This document shows, piece by piece, positions 16,491-24,757 of a DNA stretch of 32,835 bases. Position numbers and translations under genes: made by a program. This DNA comes from a delta proteobacterium NaphS2 (GTDB lineage: Bacteria > Desulfobacterota > DSM-4660 > Desulfatiglandales > Desulfatiglandaceae). A model generated the notes under the pieces. That model worked only from the letters and a program-made list of their open reading frames with translations. It did not search any database and had not been told where the DNA came from. Where the stretch lies: the NCBI GenBank assembly GCA_000179315.1, contig ADZZ01000067.1:1-32835 (forward strand). Reading direction: 5' to 3'. Within the stretch, counting starts at the first letter, position 1. Each line of letters opens with the position of its first letter.

Positions 16491-17609
16491 TTATTGGAGT
16501 TGCTTCTCCGCACCCACCCATTTGCCGTTCTTAATTTCTTTGACAAAGGCCTCTTTGAGGCAATCCCCGTTTTTGTCGAAATAGGTTTTGCCCGCCACGC
16601 CGTCATAGGCTTTTTCTTTGGTGTCAATGGAAGCCAGGTATTCTCGAATTTTTTCCCGGTCCGGACCCACCTTGGCGATGGCGGCTAAAGCAATGCCCAT
16701 GGCATCATAGGTGTTGGCCGCAAACCAGTTGGGATCGATACCGAATTTTTTCCGGTAGGCCTCGATGAATGCGGCCGCATTGGGCCCGGCTTTATCGGGA
16801 ATAAAAGGGGTGGTGACAAAAAGACCTTCCGCATCCGGATTTTCGAGCATCAGATTATCGTCCAAACCGTCGGCGCCCAGAAAATCCACATTGTTCATTC
16901 CCAGGCTTTTGGCCTGACTGATGATCAGGGTTCCCTGAGGGGCATATCCGGGAATAAAGATGGCATCCGGCTTCATCATCTTGATTTTGGTGAGTTGGGG
17001 TTTAAAGTCCGTTGTTTCAGCAGTATAGGCTTCTTTTCCCAGTATTCGGATGCCGTTTTTCTTGGCCTCTTTCATAAAGGCGTTCATCAACCCCATGGAG
17101 TAGTCGTTCATTTCATAGAAGATGGCCACTTTCTTGTAGCCTTTGATCTTCTTGGCATATTTGGCCAGAAACAGGCCCTGAAAATCATCCTTGTAAACGT
17201 TCCTGAAATAAAAAGGGCTGCTTTTGCACAGGTTGATGTTGGTTGAAGCAGGTGATATGGCGGGAAGCCCCGCTTCCTTGTAAATGGGAAGGGACGCCAG
17301 AGACGCCGAACTGCAAAGATGCCCGACAACAATGGATACTGCCGGATCCGCGGCCAGTTTGGTGGCCACAGTGGCCGCCTCCTTGGGATCGCACAACTCG
17401 TCTTCCAAAATCACTTCAACCTTTTGACCATTGATACCGCCGGCTGCGTTGATTTCCTCGGCTCTGAGCAACGCCGCGTTTTTCATGCCTTCGCCGAAAG
17501 AAGCAAGTTGCCCCGTAAACGGCGCGGCAATGGGAATTTTGATGGATTCCGCCCATGAAGGACATGTCATAACGACCCAGAAAAATAAGAAAAAACCCAG
17601 TCTTTTCAT
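16491..17609 (-). CDS. livK: LIV-type periplasmic substrate-binding protein
   Basis: This 372-aa protein has a cleavable signal peptide (MKRLGFFLFFWVVMTCPSWA). It is a type I periplasmic binding fold: IAAPFTGQLASFGEGMKNAA, EINAAGGINGQKVEVILED, VVGHLCSSASLASLPIYKEA with the ligand-contacting Ser pair, and ISPASTN. Members bind branched-chain amino acids, amides, short-chain acids or aromatic acids, so the ligand cannot be named. ATG 17609 is preferred over the upstream GTG-type start because AGGAGG lies just before it. It follows the nucleotide-sugar dehydrogenase gene by 21 bases. Confidence 0.92.
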   Translation of the reverse strand: MKRLGFFLFFWVVMTCPSWAESIKIPIAAPFTGQLASFGEGMKNAALLRAEEINAAGGINGQKVEVILEDELCDPKEAATVATKLAADPAVSIVVGHLCSSASLASLPIYKEAGLPAISPASTNINLCKSSPFYFRNVYKDDFQGLFLAKYAKKIKGYKKVAIFYEMNDYSMGLMNAFMKEAKKNGIRILGKEAYTAETTDFKPQLTKIKMMKPDAIFIPGYAPQGTLIISQAKSLGMNNVDFLGADGLDDNLMLENPDAEGLFVTTPFIPDKAGPNAAAFIEAYRKKFGIDPNWFAANTYDAMGIALAAIAKVGPDREKIREYLASIDTKEKAYDGVAGKTYFDKNGDCLKEAFVKEIKNGKWVGAEKQLQ

Positions 17610-17630
17610 AGTGATCCTCCTCATTGGTCT

Positions 17631-19262
17631 TTAGCGTTTAAGAACACTGTCTTTGATCCGCTTGATGTGTCCGCGACCCATCCCTTTCACTTCACAGCCC
17701 AGTTCGAAATACCGTCTGATTTTCTCATCATCAAGGATACCGAAGCAATCCACAACCGCCAGCGGCCCACCGGCCATATCAACCACCTCATCGGGCGAAA
17801 GCGCCAGATAAGGCCGATGGCGAACGGCCAGAACCACCGCATCGGCACCTTTCAGGGCAGGGCCCAGGTCTTTCGTCATTTTGAAGTCGGAAAAATGGTC
17901 CTGGTTGCGGAAAAATCTGGACCAACTGGCACCCACGGCCGGGTAGGAGTCCTGTTTTTCCAGCTCCCACCAGTGCTGCACGTAAGGGTCGTGCGCTTTG
18001 ATCTCAGCCCCCATTTCGGTGAGCTTGCGCGCAATGATCTCACTGCCGCTGTAACGGGTATCCCCCACGTCTTCACGGTAGGAGGCGCCCAAAAGGGTAA
18101 TCTGGGAGGCCGCTACGATGCGGCCCATATTCCGGAGCGCATCGCGAACCAGCTGGGCAGCATGCAAGGCTCGCGTATCGTTAATGTTGATGGCTTCCGG
18201 GGTAATTTTGAAAATGTCGTTTTCAAACCCCATGAGATGCTTGTAGGCCCACATCCCCAACCCCCCGTCCTTGGGAAGACAGTACCCTCCGATGCCGGGT
18301 CCCGGGAACAGGATATTGCTGTGGGTGGGTCGAATTTTAATGGCGTCGATGACCTTGACGATGTCGACCCCGTTGGTTTCGGAGAAAAGGCTCCATTCGT
18401 TTAGAAACGCGAGAATGGTGGCCCGGTAGCTGTTCTCAACAATCTTGCAGGTTTCGCTTTCAATGGGTCGATCCAGAACCGTCAGGGGGTAATCCTCTAC
18501 ATTGATCACCTGCGATAGAAAGCGGGAGACTTTTTCCTTGCTTTCGGGGTCAATGCCGCTGCAGACCCGCCAGAAATCCCGCACCGAGCGAACATATTCC
18601 TTTCCGGGCATGACCCGTTCATAGCTGTGGGCCAGAAGCGGGTCCGCTTCAATTTCCCGGGCTTTGAAGCCCTTTTTGATAAGCGGATAGGCCACATACT
18701 CGGTGGTTCCGGGCGGCACGGTGGTTTCAATCAATACAAGGCAATGGGGGGATATCTTCTTACCGATGATTTTAAAGCTCTCCTCCAGGGCGCCGATTTC
18801 CGCAAAGCCTGTTTTGAGATCACCAAGATCCTGTTTCAGGAAATCGCACTGCACATCCACCACCAGCACATCCGCAAGGGAAAGCGCATCGTAGGTAAAG
18901 GTCGCGGTGAGGGTCTTTTTCTCCGTGACGCACCGTTCGATCATGGGGGCCACTTCCGGATCTTCCGCTTTGATGGGGGATATACCGCGATTAAACAGCG
19001 GAATCTTCCAGTAACTTCGCGTGCTGGGCCGCTGCATGCCGATGACGAATTTATCGGGTTTACCGGTTTCAGCGTTGACGGAATCAGCCACAACACCGGC
19101 CATGACGGCTCCCACAAATCCGAGACCCATGACAACGATGATCTCACGTCCCTGATCCCGTTGTTCCTGCGCCAGCGTCTTGAGCCTCTCAAATTCCCGC
19201 CGGTTCTCATCTTCAGTGGGGAGGTAGAATTTCTCCCCTTCCGGGCTCATTGAATATTCCAT
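17631..19262 (-). CDS. Nucleotide-sugar (UDP-glucose/GDP-mannose type) dehydrogenase
   Basis: This 543-aa NAD-dependent dehydrogenase oxidises a nucleotide-sugar hydroxymethyl group to the uronic acid. The Rossmann motif is VMGLGFVGAVMAG (residues 44-56). The TTVPPGTT segment follows, then the catalytic Cys328 in GPGIGGYCLPKDGG, and the C-terminal domain contains LLGASYREDVGDTRYS. It is about 100 residues longer than usual, with a charged N-terminal extension of about 40 residues and a long segment around WWELEKQDSYP. It is the first gene of the liv operon, an unusual partner for a transporter. The start at 19262 follows AAAGG. Confidence 0.9.
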   Translation of the reverse strand: MEYSMSPEGEKFYLPTEDENRREFERLKTLAQEQRDQGREIIVVMGLGFVGAVMAGVVADSVNAETGKPDKFVIGMQRPSTRSYWKIPLFNRGISPIKAEDPEVAPMIERCVTEKKTLTATFTYDALSLADVLVVDVQCDFLKQDLGDLKTGFAEIGALEESFKIIGKKISPHCLVLIETTVPPGTTEYVAYPLIKKGFKAREIEADPLLAHSYERVMPGKEYVRSVRDFWRVCSGIDPESKEKVSRFLSQVINVEDYPLTVLDRPIESETCKIVENSYRATILAFLNEWSLFSETNGVDIVKVIDAIKIRPTHSNILFPGPGIGGYCLPKDGGLGMWAYKHLMGFENDIFKITPEAININDTRALHAAQLVRDALRNMGRIVAASQITLLGASYREDVGDTRYSGSEIIARKLTEMGAEIKAHDPYVQHWWELEKQDSYPAVGASWSRFFRNQDHFSDFKMTKDLGPALKGADAVVLAVRHRPYLALSPDEVVDMAGGPLAVVDCFGILDDEKIRRYFELGCEVKGMGRGHIKRIKDSVLKR

Positions 19263-19365
19263 ATTGTGTGTTACCTTTTAGTTTGACATATTTTGATGAT
19301 CGTAATGCCGTAACGGTTTTATGAAACCATGAAAAGATGCTGACAAGAGAAGCGAAATCTTTCAT

Positions 19366-19394
19366 TAGATAATTGAGACACTGGTGAATGTCAA
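19366..19394 (-). promoter_or_regulatory. Candidate promoter of the dehydrogenase-liv operon
   Basis: On the minus strand TTGACA (19394-19389) is followed, after 17 bases, by TATCTA (19371-19366). The -35 is perfect and the -10 is three of six. A start near 19360 would leave a leader of about 95 bases before 19262. Confidence 0.5.
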
Positions 19395-19440
19395 GCAGAA
19401 GGGCACGGCGAAAGCCACCCAGGAGGATCAGAAAAAGAGC

Positions 19441-19469
19441 TTGACAAATGCTTAAGAATCTTATTTATT
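19441..19469 (+). promoter_or_regulatory. Candidate promoter of the 4-hydroxybutyryl-CoA dehydratase operon
   Basis: TTGACA (19441-19446) is followed after a 17-base spacer by TTTATT (19464-19469), four of six bases of the -10 consensus. Transcription from here would give a leader of about 330 bases that contains all the paired elements described at 19501-19760. Confidence 0.55.
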
Positions 19470-19500
19470 AATAGTTTTCGGTTCGAATACAGAGAGATGT

Positions 19501-19760
19501 CTGGTTCAAAAGAGAAAAAATGGGCGCTTTTTGCCGCTGAACCGCCCACGGAAAACTACCAGGTATCTCTCCTGAAAAGACGTTAAAAAACATACCGGGC
19601 CAGGGTAAGGTCTAACCCTGACCGATCTTCTCGTCTTTAAGATTTCGGTAGATTCCGAGTATCAGGAAATTCCGGCAATGCCGCCCTTTAAACCAAAGGG
19701 TGACCAATGTCGAGGTAACACCAGCCGGTACCCCGTCTGCGCATATTGCCGGAATGATAG
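19501..19760 (+). promoter_or_regulatory. Highly structured 5' leader, candidate cis-regulatory RNA
   Basis: Several perfect complementary pairs lie between the promoter and the ribosome binding site. GGTTCA (19503-19508) pairs with TGAACC (19538-19543), while GGGC in its loop (19522-19525) can pair with GCCC (19544-19547), giving an H-type pseudoknot with an A-rich loop. AAAGACG (19576-19582) pairs with CGTCTTT (19632-19638) and encloses CAGGGT/ACCCTG (19601-19606, 19615-19620). ATTCCGGCAAT (19669-19679) pairs with ATTGCCGGAAT (19745-19755) around a CCCTTT/AAAGGG hairpin (19684-19700). I could not match it to a known riboswitch class. Pairing was found by eye; energies were not computed. Confidence 0.5.
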
Positions 19761-19803
19761 ACCCGACACCATTTTATTTTGGGAAAACAAGGAGGTATTG
19801 GCA

Positions 19804-21240
19804 ATGGCTATTAAAACAAAAGATGAGTATATTGAATCTCTGCGTCAGATGAAACCGGTCGCCTATATGTTTGGCGAGCGCATTACCAATGTGGTGGATA
19901 ACCCGCGGCTCCGCGCCGGTATCGAAGCCACCGGCGCCACCTATGAGATTACCGAAAAAGAGGCGTACCGGGACATGGTGGTTACCGAGAGCCCCCTAAT
20001 CAACGAAAAGGTCAACCGTTTTACGCTCCCCCCTTCCTCCACCGAAGATCTGGTGGCACGGGTCAAGGTCAACCGGACCTTAGGAAGTTACGTGGGTACC
20101 TGCCACCAGCGGTGCACCGGTCTCGATTGTCTTTCCACGCTCTCCATCGTCTGTTACGATATCGACCAGAAATACGGAACCCACTACCATGACAACTTCA
20201 AGAAATTTCTGAAGTATGTTCAGGAAAACGACTTAACATGCAACGCCGGTGTCACCGATGTCAAGGGCGACCGCTCCAAGGGCCCCAAGGACCAGGATGA
20301 CAAGGACATGTACCTGCGGGTGGTGGAGAAAAGAGATGACGGCATCGTGGTTCGCGGGGCCAAGGCCCATCAGACGGGATCCTTATCGGCTCACGAAATT
20401 ATCGTGCTGCCCACCCGGGCCATGCGAAAAGGGGATGAAGACTATGCGGTTTCCTTTGCCATTCCCGCGGATACCAAGGGGTTGATCCATGTGGTGGGAC
20501 GGTCCAGCCTGGATGCCAGGGAGTTGGACGGATGCGATATCGGGAACCAGTACTATTCCAAATACTGCCCCACCCTGATTTTTGACGATGTGTTTGTGCC
20601 TTGGGACCGCGTTTTCATGTGCGGTGAGGTGGAATTTGCCGTGGATATGGTGGTCAAATTCTCCTCCTTCCATCGCCAAAGCCACGGCGGCTGCAAATCG
20701 GGAAAAATCGACTGCATGATCGGTACGGCCCTGAACATGATGGAGTATAACGGAACCACCAAACCGGGTCATATGAAGCAGAAGGTCATCGACATGATCC
20801 ACAGGGCCGAGACCCTCTACGGATGCTGCCTGGCCTCTTCCTATGAAGGGAGTCCGCAACCCTCGGGCACCTATTTCATTGATACGGTCCTGGCCAACGC
20901 TTCCAAGATCCACGAGGGCAGAGAGATGGCTGAAGCGACCCGTCTCATGATCGACGTCTGCGGCGGATTTGTGGCGGATCTTCCTTCCGACCGGGATTTT
21001 GAAAACGAGGAAGTGGGGCCCCTGCTCAAGAAATACATGAAGGGCGCCGATGGTGTGGATGTGGAAAAGCGAATCAAGATGTTTCGTTTGGCGGAAAAAC
21101 TGGCCTTGGAAAGCGCGGACACCATCAGCGACATTCACGGCGGCGGTTCTCCGGAAGCCCATCGGGTGACCATTTTCAGGGAAAGCAACTTGGAAAAAAA
21201 GAAGCAGGCTTCCAAACGACTGGCCGGTATTGAAGACTGA
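19804..21240 (+). CDS. abfD: 4-hydroxybutyryl-CoA dehydratase / vinylacetyl-CoA isomerase
   Basis: This 478-aa flavo-Fe-S enzyme of the 4-hydroxyphenylacetate-3-hydroxylase fold converts 4-hydroxybutyryl-CoA to crotonyl-CoA by a ketyl-radical mechanism. The unusual [4Fe-4S] ligands are all present at the right spacing: Cys100 and Cys104 in GTCHQRCTG, and His290 and Cys297 in FHRQSHGGCKSG (Clostridium enzyme: C99, C103, H292, C299). The frame is open from 19678, but ATG 19804 is chosen because AGGAGG (19790-19795) precedes it and the family N-terminus MAIKTKDEYIESLR begins there. It overlaps the next gene by one base (TGATG). A related 4-hydroxyacyl-CoA substrate cannot be excluded. Confidence 0.92.
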   Translation: MAIKTKDEYIESLRQMKPVAYMFGERITNVVDNPRLRAGIEATGATYEITEKEAYRDMVVTESPLINEKVNRFTLPPSSTEDLVARVKVNRTLGSYVGTCHQRCTGLDCLSTLSIVCYDIDQKYGTHYHDNFKKFLKYVQENDLTCNAGVTDVKGDRSKGPKDQDDKDMYLRVVEKRDDGIVVRGAKAHQTGSLSAHEIIVLPTRAMRKGDEDYAVSFAIPADTKGLIHVVGRSSLDARELDGCDIGNQYYSKYCPTLIFDDVFVPWDRVFMCGEVEFAVDMVVKFSSFHRQSHGGCKSGKIDCMIGTALNMMEYNGTTKPGHMKQKVIDMIHRAETLYGCCLASSYEGSPQPSGTYFIDTVLANASKIHEGREMAEATRLMIDVCGGFVADLPSDRDFENEEVGPLLKKYMKGADGVDVEKRIKMFRLAEKLALESADTISDIHGGGSPEAHRVTIFRESNLEKKKQASKRLAGIED

Positions 21241-22697
21241 TGACAGCTTATGATGTGCTGATTATCGGGGCGGGCGTAGTGGGCAACGCCATCGCCAGGG
21301 AGTTGTCCCGTTACCGGCTGAAGGTGGGGGTTTTAGAGAAGGAGTTGGATGTGGGGATGGGCACCAGCTCCCGAAACAGCGGTGTCCTTCACTCGGGCAT
21401 TCATTACACCCCGGGAACCCTGCGCGCCAGGCTGAACGTTCAGGGAAACGAGATGATGAAAGGGCTTTGCCGGGATCTGAAGGTCAAGATCGACTACATC
21501 GGCAAGCTCACCGTGGCCCAGGACCAGGTGGATATTGAAACCCTGGAAGCCTTGAAGACTCAAGGGGAGATCAATGGCGTTCCCGGTCTCGAAATTATCG
21601 ACAGGGACAAAATGGAGCAGATCCAGCCCGGTGTAGGCGGCATTCGCGCCCTCTTCTCCCCCACCACCGGGATTATCTGCCCCTATGGATTGACCATTGC
21701 CCTGGCGGACAACGCCCATGAAAACGGGGCCCGTTTTCACCTTGGAGCCAAGGTGACCGGGATTTCAAAGACCGAAACCTGTTTTAAAGTGAAAACGGAC
21801 GAGAGCGGTTCCTTTGAAAGCAAACTGCTCATCAATGCGGCCGGCCTCTACAGTGATGCCGTCTGCCGGATGCTGGGACTGGGCGAGTACACCATATATC
21901 CCTGCCGGGGAGAGTACCTGATTCTGGACAAACGCTTGAACGGCAGCCTCAAGGTGCTGGTCTATCCTGCGCCCAGAAAGGGCGGAGCGGGCCTGGGCAT
22001 CCATTTAACCAATACGGTGGACGGGAATATCCTCATCGGGCCCAGCAATGAATACGTGGACCGGGCCGATGATTACGCCTGCACGGCGGATGTTATCGAT
22101 CAACTCAAAAGGGAAGGCCGGGAACTGCTCCCTGCCATCAGCACATCCGATTTTATTCGCGGGTTTTCAGGCCTTCGGCCCAAGCAGACCCCCCCGGAAA
22201 TTAAAGGCTTCAAGGAATTCGTCATTGAAAACCGGAAAGACATTCCCGGTTTCATCAATCTGGTGGGGATCGAGAGCCCGGGGCTTACCTGTTCTCCGGC
22301 CATTGCACTGATGGTTCGGGATATGGTGGGAGAAGCGCTGCCGCTGAAAGAAAAGGACCACTTCGTCGCTGAACGGAACGGCTTTCCGGGATTGTTTCAT
22401 GATCTGCCCGAGGAAGAAAAGGCGGACCTGGTGGCACAGGACCCCGACTATGGCGAAATCGTCTGCCGGTGCGAGCACATCACAAAACGGGAGATTCTAA
22501 ACGCCATCGAAAACCCCCTGGGGAGCAAGACCCTTGCGGGGATCAAATACCGGGCGCGCGCCATGATGGGGCGTTGTCAGGGCGGTTTTTGCATGCCCCG
22601 GATCGTTCAAATACTGGAACAGGATTATGGCTACCGGCCGGAAGACTACCGGCTTTACAGCAGTAATTCTTACCTCTTTACGGGACGTGTGCGGTAA
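21240..22697 (+). CDS. FAD-dependent GlpA/LhgO-like dehydrogenase with C-terminal BFD-like [2Fe-2S] domain
   Basis: This 485-aa flavoprotein has an N-terminal DAO-type FAD fold (DVLIIGAGVVGNAIARELS) and the LhgO/GlpA-like segment SSRNSGVLHSGIHYTPGTLRA. The C-terminal BFD-like cluster domain carries Cys409, Cys411, Cys446 and Cys451 in VCRCEH and GRCQGGFC. Relatives oxidise glycerol-3-phosphate or 2-hydroxy acids and pass electrons onward. It is coupled to the dehydratase by a TGATG overlap and followed after three bases by a second flavoprotein. The three-gene set with DUF1667 resembles modules annotated as anaerobic glycerol-3-phosphate dehydrogenase. Here, next to a CoA dehydratase, the substrate is more likely a hydroxy acid, which is inference. 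Confidence 0.85.
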   Translation: MTAYDVLIIGAGVVGNAIARELSRYRLKVGVLEKELDVGMGTSSRNSGVLHSGIHYTPGTLRARLNVQGNEMMKGLCRDLKVKIDYIGKLTVAQDQVDIETLEALKTQGEINGVPGLEIIDRDKMEQIQPGVGGIRALFSPTTGIICPYGLTIALADNAHENGARFHLGAKVTGISKTETCFKVKTDESGSFESKLLINAAGLYSDAVCRMLGLGEYTIYPCRGEYLILDKRLNGSLKVLVYPAPRKGGAGLGIHLTNTVDGNILIGPSNEYVDRADDYACTADVIDQLKREGRELLPAISTSDFIRGFSGLRPKQTPPEIKGFKEFVIENRKDIPGFINLVGIESPGLTCSPAIALMVRDMVGEALPLKEKDHFVAERNGFPGLFHDLPEEEKADLVAQDPDYGEIVCRCEHITKREILNAIENPLGSKTLAGIKYRARAMMGRCQGGFCMPRIVQILEQDYGYRPEDYRLYSSNSYLFTGRVR

Positions 22698-22700
22698 AAA

Positions 22701-23942
22701 ATGATACACGAAATGAAACGCGACTTGGTAATTATCGGCGGCGGGCCCGCTGGCCTCTCCGCTGCGGCGGCCGCCCGGCAGGCGGGATGCGACGACGTGC
22801 TCCTCATCGAGCGGGACAGAATCCTGGGCGGCATTTTGAACCAGTGCATTCACGACGGCTTCGGCCTGCACCGCTACGGCGAAGCATTGACGGGGCCCGA
22901 ATACGCCCAGCGGCACATTGATGAAATTAATGAATTGGACATTGAAACCCTCATGGGAACCATCGTGCTTTCCATGGACCGGGAGCGGAACCTGACGGTG
23001 AGTTCAAGGAAGGGCTACACCCGCATTCAGGCCGGGGCCGTGGTTCTGGCCATGGGCTGCCGGGAACGGACGGCCGGCGCCATATCCCTGCCCGGCACAC
23101 GCCCGTCCGGGATTTATACGGCCGGTGCAGCCCAGAATTTCATCAACCTACAGAATATAATGGTGGGGCGCCGGGCGGTGATTCTGGGGTCCGGGGATAT
23201 CGGGCTCATCATGGCAAGACGCATGACCCTTGAAGGGGCCAAGGTGGAGGCGGTTTTTGAGATTCTGCCGTACGCCAGCGGCCTGCCCCGCAATATTCAG
23301 CAGTGCCTGAACGACTATGATATTCCCTTGCATCTCGGCACGTCGGTCATCGAAGTGCACGGGAAGGACCGCCTGACCGGTGTCACCGTGGCTGAAATAA
23401 ACAACTTCAAGCCGTTGCCCGGCACGGAACGGTTTGTCCCCTGCGACACGCTGCTTCTTTCCGTGGGTCTCATTCCGGAAAATGAACTCTCTTCCGAAGC
23501 GAGCGTCAGGTTGGAGACCCGAACCAGCGGCGCCTTTGTGGACGATACCTTCATGACCAGCGTTCCGGGCGTATTTTCCTGCGGGAATGTGCTGCATGTA
23601 CACGACCTGGTGGACCATGTTTCGGAGGAGGCGTCCCTGGCGGGGCAATTTGCCTGCCGATACCTTGAGGGGGATATTTCATCCGAACCCCGGCCCATCG
23701 AAATCGCGCCAAATGACGGTGTCCGATACGTGTTGCCGCAACAGGCATCGGGAGAGAGCGATTTTACCCTGTCCCTTCGGGTAACCGAGCCTTTCAGAAA
23801 CCGCGCCGTCTGGGTGCGGGACGGAGACCGGAAAGTGGCCCGGAAAAAACTGGTGCGATTGCACCCGGCGGAGATGATCCGGGTCAAAATCAGAAAAGAC
23901 AAACTGGAAAATGCCAAGAAACTGGAAGTGAGCGTGGAATGA
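22701..23942 (+). CDS. FAD/NAD(P)-dependent oxidoreductase (HcnB/opine-oxidase-like)
   Basis: This 413-aa pyridine-nucleotide-disulfide-type flavoprotein has two dinucleotide-binding motifs: DLVIIGGGPAGLSAAAAARQ for FAD, and AVILGSGDIGLIMARRMTLE for NAD(P). A FAD-site segment VFSCGNVLHVHD lies near the end. No redox-active CxxC disulfide is seen, so it is probably an electron-transfer partner and not a disulfide reductase. It sits between the GlpA-like protein and the DUF1667 protein. The downstream gene overlaps its stop by four bases (ATGA). The ribosome binding site is weak, consistent with coupling. It likely shuttles electrons between the GlpA-like subunit and NAD(P). Confidence 0.85.
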   Translation: MIHEMKRDLVIIGGGPAGLSAAAAARQAGCDDVLLIERDRILGGILNQCIHDGFGLHRYGEALTGPEYAQRHIDEINELDIETLMGTIVLSMDRERNLTVSSRKGYTRIQAGAVVLAMGCRERTAGAISLPGTRPSGIYTAGAAQNFINLQNIMVGRRAVILGSGDIGLIMARRMTLEGAKVEAVFEILPYASGLPRNIQQCLNDYDIPLHLGTSVIEVHGKDRLTGVTVAEINNFKPLPGTERFVPCDTLLLSVGLIPENELSSEASVRLETRTSGAFVDDTFMTSVPGVFSCGNVLHVHDLVDHVSEEASLAGQFACRYLEGDISSEPRPIEIAPNDGVRYVLPQQASGESDFTLSLRVTEPFRNRAVWVRDGDRKVARKKLVRLHPAEMIRVKIRKDKLENAKKLEVSVE

Positions 23943-24313
23943 AACGAAAAGAACTCACCTGCATCGTATGCCCCAACGGATGTCCCCTTGAAATCGAGTT
24001 TGAGGAAGAACCCGCATTGAAAGTCATTGAGGTTCAGGGTCACACCTGCGACAAGGGGCCCAAGTGGGCGGAACAGGAATTGACCAACCCCATGCGGACC
24101 ATTGCCAGCAACGTATCCGTTAAAAACGGAGACTTTCCTTTGGTGAGTGTTCGAACGGACGGCCCCATTCCCAAACAGCGCATATTCGACGTCATGACCG
24201 AAATCCGGTCCGCCACCGTAAAGGCACCCGTCGCCATCGGTCAGGTGCTCATCAAAAACCCCGCAGGCACCGACTGCAACATCATCGCCACCCGGCACGT
24301 GAACCCCGCTTGA
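23939..24313 (+). CDS. DUF1667-family Fe-S-like protein
   Basis: This 124-aa protein begins with the DUF1667 cysteine motif: Cys8, Cys11 and Cys15 in CIVCPNGCPLEI, and Cys37 in GHTCDKGPKWAEQE. It then reads NPMRTIASNVSVKNGDFPLV. The Cys spacing resembles a [4Fe-4S]-binding N-terminus of molybdopterin-type oxidoreductases, so an electron-transfer role is likely but unproven. It is the last gene of the operon and overlaps the preceding stop by four bases. The family typically occurs with GlpA-like and HcnB-like flavoproteins, as here. Confidence 0.88.
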   Translation: MKRKELTCIVCPNGCPLEIEFEEEPALKVIEVQGHTCDKGPKWAEQELTNPMRTIASNVSVKNGDFPLVSVRTDGPIPKQRIFDVMTEIRSATVKAPVAIGQVLIKNPAGTDCNIIATRHVNPA

Positions 24314-24338
24314 TTTCACGTCGTTTCGCGCCGTGAAA
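24314..24338 (+). terminator. Possible terminator hairpin after the dehydratase operon
   Basis: A perfect seven-base stem TTTCACG (24314-24320) / CGTGAAA (24332-24338) with an 11-base loop begins directly after the DUF1667 stop codon. It lacks a following T-run, so intrinsic termination is uncertain. It may instead protect the 3' end. Confidence 0.35.
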
Positions 24339-24374
24339 AGACGCCCATCCACAGGCATCGTACAAGCTTTTACC

Positions 24375-24757
24375 CTATCCCATTTTTTTCAGTTTATGTG
24401 ATCCGCCTGGGGAGACTGCATCGGCCAGTTTCTCCCAGGTTCCGCAAATACTGTCTTGAACATAATTATTCAAAACTTGTTCTGCTGCCTTCGGATAGGC
24501 TGCTTTTACGGCGTTGCTATCCCCCAGAAGCCAGGCCTCTCCTTCTTCTATTGCAATTCTGAACAATGTCTTCGGCTTAGGGTGACACGCTTTGAGGATA
24601 TCGATCATTTCTTTTTTGAAGGAAATACAGTCCTTGTTATCAAGGTCGACCACTACTACAATGCTTGCCGCCAAATTTTTAAGGCTTTTACCGTATCCCC
24701 TAAGCAACTTTGGCAGTCTATCGAGAAGAATCCGTTTTCGAGGATCTATATTCAGAC
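24375..24757 (-). pseudogene. 5'-truncated DUF4276-like gene
   Basis: The minus-strand frame from the IS junction to the stop at 24375 reads IVVVVDLDNKDCISFKKEMI, then TLFRIAIEEGEAWLLGDSNA. This matches the DUF4276 pattern: an Asp-rich VVVxDxDxxDC strand and an (I/A)-EEGEAWLLGD segment, probably a Toprim-like nuclease fold. The N-terminal part is replaced by the IS4 element, whose end falls at 24758, so about one third of the gene is missing. Relatives often pair with an AAA ATPase in putative defence modules; no ATPase is present here. The N-terminal part is not found on the other side of the IS, so a rearrangement has occurred. Confidence 0.55.

Noticed and set aside
19501-19760. Known riboswitch (TPP, cobalamin, c-di-GMP, glycine)
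   Set aside because: The conserved boxes of these classes are not present; kept only as an unassigned structured leader.
19678-19803. 42-residue N-terminal extension of the dehydratase
   Set aside because: The extension overlaps the structured leader, lacks a ribosome binding site, and the family N-terminus starts at 19804 behind AGGAGG.
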